From: Brachionus koreanus
Taxonomy: Eukaryota; Rotifera; Eurotatoria; Ploima; Brachionidae
Direction: 5' to 3'
Length of the DNA stretch: 11,197 nucleotides
NCBI GenBank assembly: GCA_016987375.1
Contig: PJRA01000443.1
Span: 41,861-53,057, forward strand
The first letter of the stretch is position 1, and each line of letters opens with the position of its first letter. Shown one piece after another: positions 8,163-11,197 of the stretch. Under the pieces are notes generated by a model that saw only the letters and a list, made by a program, of their open reading frames with translations, was not told where the DNA came from and did no database searches. The translations under genes and the position numbers were made by a program.

Positions 8163-8604
8163 TTCTTAAAAAATTTTATTTTTATAAATAAAATGAATTT
8201 TTAAATAAGATAAATGAATGCATGAACGACTTTTTTAAAATAGATACTTGATCGGATCATAAACTGAATGTATGTAGTATGATCCATGTTTTTGTTGGCA
8301 TTTTTAACTCAAGTTGTTTTTAGTTTCGTTGAATAAAATTTGAAAAAAATAATTGACACATGTAAATCAAATAAATTATTCAATCAAAATTTAAATAGAC
8401 ACTTTTATTTGTCTTCATGTTTATTCTACATTTTTTTTTTGTTTTTTATTTCAAAATTCACAATGCTTGTGCACAGTACTAGCAAACATGAGTAATGATT
8501 AAGTATTTTTGTGACAAACTGATTCATTGATTTTAATATCAAAGAGAATGGAAGAAAATCAAATGTAAAACTCTCCAAATTGGTGATTAAAGAAAAATAG
8601 AAAA
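8163..8604. other. AT-rich gap upstream of the P450, presumed promoter region
   Basis: No coding segment is seen. It contains the inverted repeat at 8254-8285 and otherwise A/T runs. Because the P450 reads leftward from 8162, its promoter and 5' untranslated region should lie here. No clear TATA box can be chosen in such AT-rich sequence. Confidence 0.4.
8254..8285. promoter_or_regulatory. Inverted repeat upstream of the P450 start, possible regulatory site
   Basis: GGATCATA at 8254-8261 and TATGATCC at 8278-8285 are exact reverse complements separated by 16 bases. They lie 92-123 bases upstream of the P450 ATG, where a promoter would be expected. The two half sites are GC-richer than the flanks. 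Binding by a dimeric factor is conjecture. Confidence 0.25.
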
Positions 8605-9236
8605 TTATATTATTTTTCTACTAAAATTTCTTAATCTGGCTTCAATCTTCATTTGCAATTCAATCTCTAAAAAAACAAGAGGTATTGAAGAAATGAAAAA
8701 AAATGTAATTTGGGAATGATTTTGGAGTTAGAGGTGTTTTAAAATAATTTACGTCCTAAAGGATAGAAAAGTCGAATTTTAGTAAATATTTTCGTTTGAT
8801 TGTTTTATGAAAATTTGAAGCAACATAAAACAACATTTTTTTTCTTAGACTTGTCTCTTCTCGTTCAATCTTACGCATATTGTTTCATTTTTTTTAGTTT
8901 TATCAACGCTAGTTTCTTCTTCGTGTTCAGGTTCTTCATTATCTGGGCGTTCATCTAAGTCATATATTCAGAATAGGGTGATTTATTGGCTCCATTTCTT
9001 CTTCAAAATAATTATCAATGTCATAATTGTTCTCATAATCATTATCTTTTTCATCAGAGACTTCTGATTAAATATTTTCCGTATTTCCAAGAAGTTCAAA
9101 TTTGAAAGTTAAAGAAATTAAAAGACTGTGTAAATTTCATTGCAATTAAATTGCGTATTTAAAATTTTTAAGCAAAAAGAGAAAATTGAGAAATAATCAA
9201 ACATTTTACTTGGCTGAAATCTTAAAAGCTCTAGTG
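8605..9236 (-). pseudogene. Possible acidic-protein gene, frameshifted (unrecognised family)
   Basis: Three minus-strand pieces have protein-like composition and plausible splice sites. First, a 27-bp segment at 9236-9210 (LELLRFQP) between TTATTAG and GTAAAA. Second, 9063-8875, reading VSDEKDNDYENNYDIDNY then FEEEMEPINHP; it hits TGA near 8960, but one frame over it goes on as YDLDERPDNEEPEHEEE and TSVDKTKKNETIC up to a strong donor GTAAGA. Third, 8666-8605 after a TTTTTTTAG acceptor, reading IELQMKIEARLRNFSRKII then TAA. The first junction is in phase. The frame of the third piece fits the frame before the shift, not after it. One base too many near 8960 would explain the break; this could be a true pseudogene or a sequence error. 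Highly acidic middle, basic helical tail, no recognised domain. Confidence 0.35.
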
Positions 9237-9592
9237 CTAATAAAATTTTGTTACAATTTTTTATAATATATATATTTTTTTTTTATTGATATAAAAAGAT
9301 ATCTGGAATTTGAGTAAATATTTTTTCAAAATTTAAAATTTATAAATAACCTGTTAATAAAACAACAACAAACAAGATTATGATTTCTTATTGTAAAAAA
9401 ATCCTATTATTTTCAAAATAATTTCAAAATTATGGAACAATTTTGCCTCTCAAATTATTTTAATGAATACCTTTCTATTCTTTTTTTAAGGTAATGTTTC
9501 TGTAAATAATTTCAAAATTTAATCTATGCATTTTAGATTACTCATTTCTAAACGTAATAAATTCTCTTACTTGAAAAATATTTTTTTTAAAA
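9237..9592. other. AT-rich stretch, nothing identified
   Basis: About 350 bases of A/T runs between the possible minus-strand acidic gene and the plus-strand small gene. Promoters of both could lie here, since the two would be divergently transcribed. No open frame or repeat of note was seen. Confidence 0.4.
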
Positions 9593-10100
9593 ATGGTAAT
9601 TTTTTTCGAAATTTTTTTTAATTTGAATAATTTTCATTTAAATAATTAGAAAAAAATCTCAAAAAGAAGAGCCATAATAACTGGTGCAATAGCAGGCGTA
9701 ATTTTAAACTTTTGCATTAAGAAAAATTTCTACAAATTAAAATTAAAGATAGCTGCAGGTCTTATTACTCGAAAAATAGTAAATTCATCAATAGTAATTT
9801 TTTTTAGGGTTTTTTTTTTGTTTTATTTTTAATTTTTTTTTGAACAAGAAATATAGAAAAAAAAAGGCCGAAGCTGTTGAGTCAGAGCCTCGTATGGTGT
9901 CAAAGATAGCAATCGAATCAGGAGAAGAATGCAATTTGGAATATTGTAATGAAGCTGATGATGACCAATATGAATATATCGATGAAAGTGAGATGAATCC
10001 AGATGATTTGGAGTCCGGGCTCTATGAAAAGTGTGAATGCGTTGAGATTGAAGAAGAGGAGGAAGTTGAAAGTGGAGAAGAAGAAACTAATGGAGATTAA
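9593..10100 (+). CDS. Small protein with basic N-terminus, hydrophobic segment and acidic tail (127 aa, three exons, unrecognised)
   Basis: The proposed structure is exon 9593-9595 (ATG only), exon 9650-9778 and exon 9849-10100 with TAA at the end. Introns are 54 and 70 bp with donors GTAATT and GTAAAT, both in phase 0. The protein begins MKKISKRRAIITGAIAGVIL and has one short hydrophobic segment (about residues 9-24, with a GxxxG pattern at 13-17) flanked by lysines, then a Lys-rich stretch (25-56) and a tail from about 57 rich in Glu and Asp, including EIEEEEEVESGEEE near the end. This suggests a small single-pass membrane or signal-anchored protein with an acidic cytosolic or lumenal tail. 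I do not recognise the family. The last exon has protein-like base composition and a polyadenylation signal 56 bases downstream. The first exon is the weakest part; the true start could lie in an exon further upstream, and the second acceptor could instead be at 9855. Confidence 0.55.
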
Positions 10101-10156
10101 AAATGCTTCTAATTTTTATGAATTAAAAGTGTTGAATCAATTTACATTTTTGTTTA

Positions 10157-10169
10157 AATAAAGAATAAA
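10157..10169 (+). terminator. Two overlapping-range AATAAA polyadenylation signals of the small acidic-tail gene
   Basis: AATAAA occurs at 10157-10162 and again at 10164-10169, starting 56 bases after the TAA. The tight pair at the expected distance supports 9849-10100 as a real terminal exon. Confidence 0.5.
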
Positions 10170-10672
10170 AAAACTCAGTTATTTGGTTATTTGTAAAATT
10201 TAATTAAACATTAAAAATGACAAGAAAATCTGATTAAAAATTTTTGTCTAAGTTAAAAATTCTTGTGTTACAAATTAAAAATTGTTAAAATTTGTTGATT
10301 ACATGCATCATAATTCGAGTAGACCACTGCGAAAGGTAATATTTAAGAGCCAAATTAAAGCTAATAATTATGTTCAAAAATTATTTTTTATTTAATTTAT
10401 AACAGATATTTTTTCAAAGTTATTTTAAATTGAAGTTTCAAGTTATCAAATTTGGATACATAAAAATTAAGTTTAACATTGAATTTTTTAATTTAACTCT
10501 TTTTTATTTTTTGAGAAATAAATTTGCTAGAACTATAATTGATTTGCTTTTGAATTAAAAAAAATAACAAAAATATTTTTATATAAAAAATTTTAAAAAA
10601 TGCTTAAAAAAAAGGTAAAGACTAATTAATTGACAATTGAATTTAATGATATGTTTTTTTATAGAAATTTTT
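10170..10672. other. AT-rich gap between convergent genes
   Basis: About 500 bases with no supported gene. A short less AT-rich patch around 10300-10340 contains an ATG followed by ten codons and a GTAATA, but no partner exon was found. The remainder is A/T-rich 3' flanking DNA of the two convergent genes. Confidence 0.45.
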
Positions 10673-10678
10673 TTTATT
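10673..10678 (-). terminator. Polyadenylation signal of the sulfotransferase gene
   Basis: TTTATT on the plus strand (AATAAA on the coding strand), 43 bases after the sulfotransferase stop. Position fits, but the hexamer is common in this DNA. Confidence 0.4.
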
Positions 10679-10720
10679 TAAATTAAAAAATTATAGATAA
10701 AAAAATTTTCAGTTAATAAA

Positions 10721-11197
10721 TCACATGCCCCAAATTTTTTGAGATTTTTTTATAATAAAATTTCTCATATGAATTTCGGTGCTTGTTAATTTAACACAAA
10801 AGTTTTTTAATTGATCAGTTAAATTTGTTTTAAGCTTATAGCCAATGTAAGGCACATGGTCGTAAAAATATTTTTTCACTCTACCATTTGTGCATTCATT
10901 TTCATACAGCTCAATCTGTCTTTTCAATTCGTCTACTTCATCTTTTAACAAAGGAGACAATTGCTTATATATTTTGAGGAAATAATTGTACAAAATAACG
11001 TCTGCATTGCTCACTTTATGAATCAAACTCTCAGCCCATTTTCGATCTTTTGGTTCTTTTTTCTTTGTTCCTTGATTAACACTCAAACAAACAATGTCTT
11101 GATAGGACAAATTGAGAATTTTCTTTAACAAAATTAGTCCTTCGTTGAAAAATTCTGTCAAAATAACAAAATCAAATTGTGATTTAAATTTTTCAAT
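10721..11197 (-). CDS. Galactose-3-O-sulfotransferase (Gal3ST) family protein, C-terminal part (runs off the right edge)
   Basis: The frame is open from the window edge at 11197 to a TAA ending at 10721, giving 159 residues with no intron. Gal3ST enzymes are Golgi type II membrane proteins that transfer sulfate from PAPS to the 3-OH of galactose in glycolipids (sulfatide synthesis) or glycans. The visible blocks fit their C-terminal half: FDFVILTEFFNEGLILLKK corresponds to the family's conserved (D/E)-(F/Y)-(F/D)-E-(S/G)-L-x-LL region, and NADVILYNYFLKIY to the conserved N-(A/x)-x-D-x-x-LY-(D/N)-(H/Y)-F segment that precedes a helix (DEVDELKRQIELYE). The tail is Lys-rich (RNFIIKKSQKIWGM). The membrane anchor and the PAPS-binding loops lie outside the window. 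Which member (cerebroside sulfotransferase or another) cannot be decided from this part. An apparent start at 11161 is TTG inside the frame and is not a real start. Confidence 0.8.
   Translation of the reverse strand: MEKFKSQFDFVILTEFFNEGLILLKKILNLSYQDIVCLSVNQGTKKKEPKDRKWAESLIHKVSNADVILYNYFLKIYKQLSPLLKDEVDELKRQIELYENECTNGRVKKYFYDHVPYIGYKLKTNLTDQLKNFCVKLTSTEIHMRNFIIKKSQKIWGM

Noticed and set aside
10305..10337. Possible first exon, ATG plus ten codons before GTAATA
   Set aside because: No downstream exon was found on the plus strand before the opposing sulfotransferase gene; too short to support.
1..11197. CRISPR array, phage, bacterial operon or defence system
   Set aside because: There are no spaced direct repeats, no ribosome-binding-site-led gene runs, and the genes are spliced animal genes.

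Overview
The window is very AT-rich eukaryotic DNA with several genes cut by unusually short introns (mostly 50-64 bp, GT..AG, often with a T-rich tract before the acceptor). The proteins are animal ones: a mitochondrial DNA polymerase gamma, a cytochrome P450 closest to cholesterol 24-hydroxylase (CYP46A), and a galactose-3-O-sulfotransferase-type enzyme. Base composition, tiny introns and a CYP46A-type P450 (a family I understand to be absent from insects and nematodes) point to a compact, AT-rich lophotrochozoan such as a monogonont rotifer (Brachionus-like). That taxon is an inference, not proven here.

Layout. 1-1020: AT-rich DNA with no gene I can identify, except one orphan open stretch at about 528-708. 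1021-4604 (+): nine exons for the polymerase half of POLG, including motifs A, B and C and the stop. The N-terminal exonuclease half is not visible in the window. Eight introns were placed by matching reading phase and protein similarity. Seven are 51-63 bp and one is 1585 bp, and the long one carries a near-perfect inverted-repeat element (about 2485-2753). 4605-6141: the gap between two convergent genes, with an (AATG)n repeat, a small terminal-inverted-repeat-like pair and a minus-strand decayed coding remnant. 6142-8162 (-): a complete six-exon P450 of 496 residues with all family motifs. 8605-9236 (-): a possible acidic-protein gene interrupted by a frameshift. 9593-10100 (+): a probable three-exon gene for a small basic/hydrophobic/acidic protein of 127 residues whose first coding exon is only the ATG. 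10721-11197 (-): the C-terminal 159 residues of a Gal3ST-type sulfotransferase running off the right edge.

The recognised genes do not form a pathway. POLG replicates mitochondrial DNA, the P450 probably hydroxylates a sterol at the ER, and the sulfotransferase modifies galactosyl glycans or lipids in the Golgi. They look like ordinary neighbours in a compact genome. I did not find a convincing novel defence or mobile system. The least explained items are the inverted-repeat element in the POLG intron, the two unrecognised acidic-protein loci and the Lys-rich/acidic coding relic.
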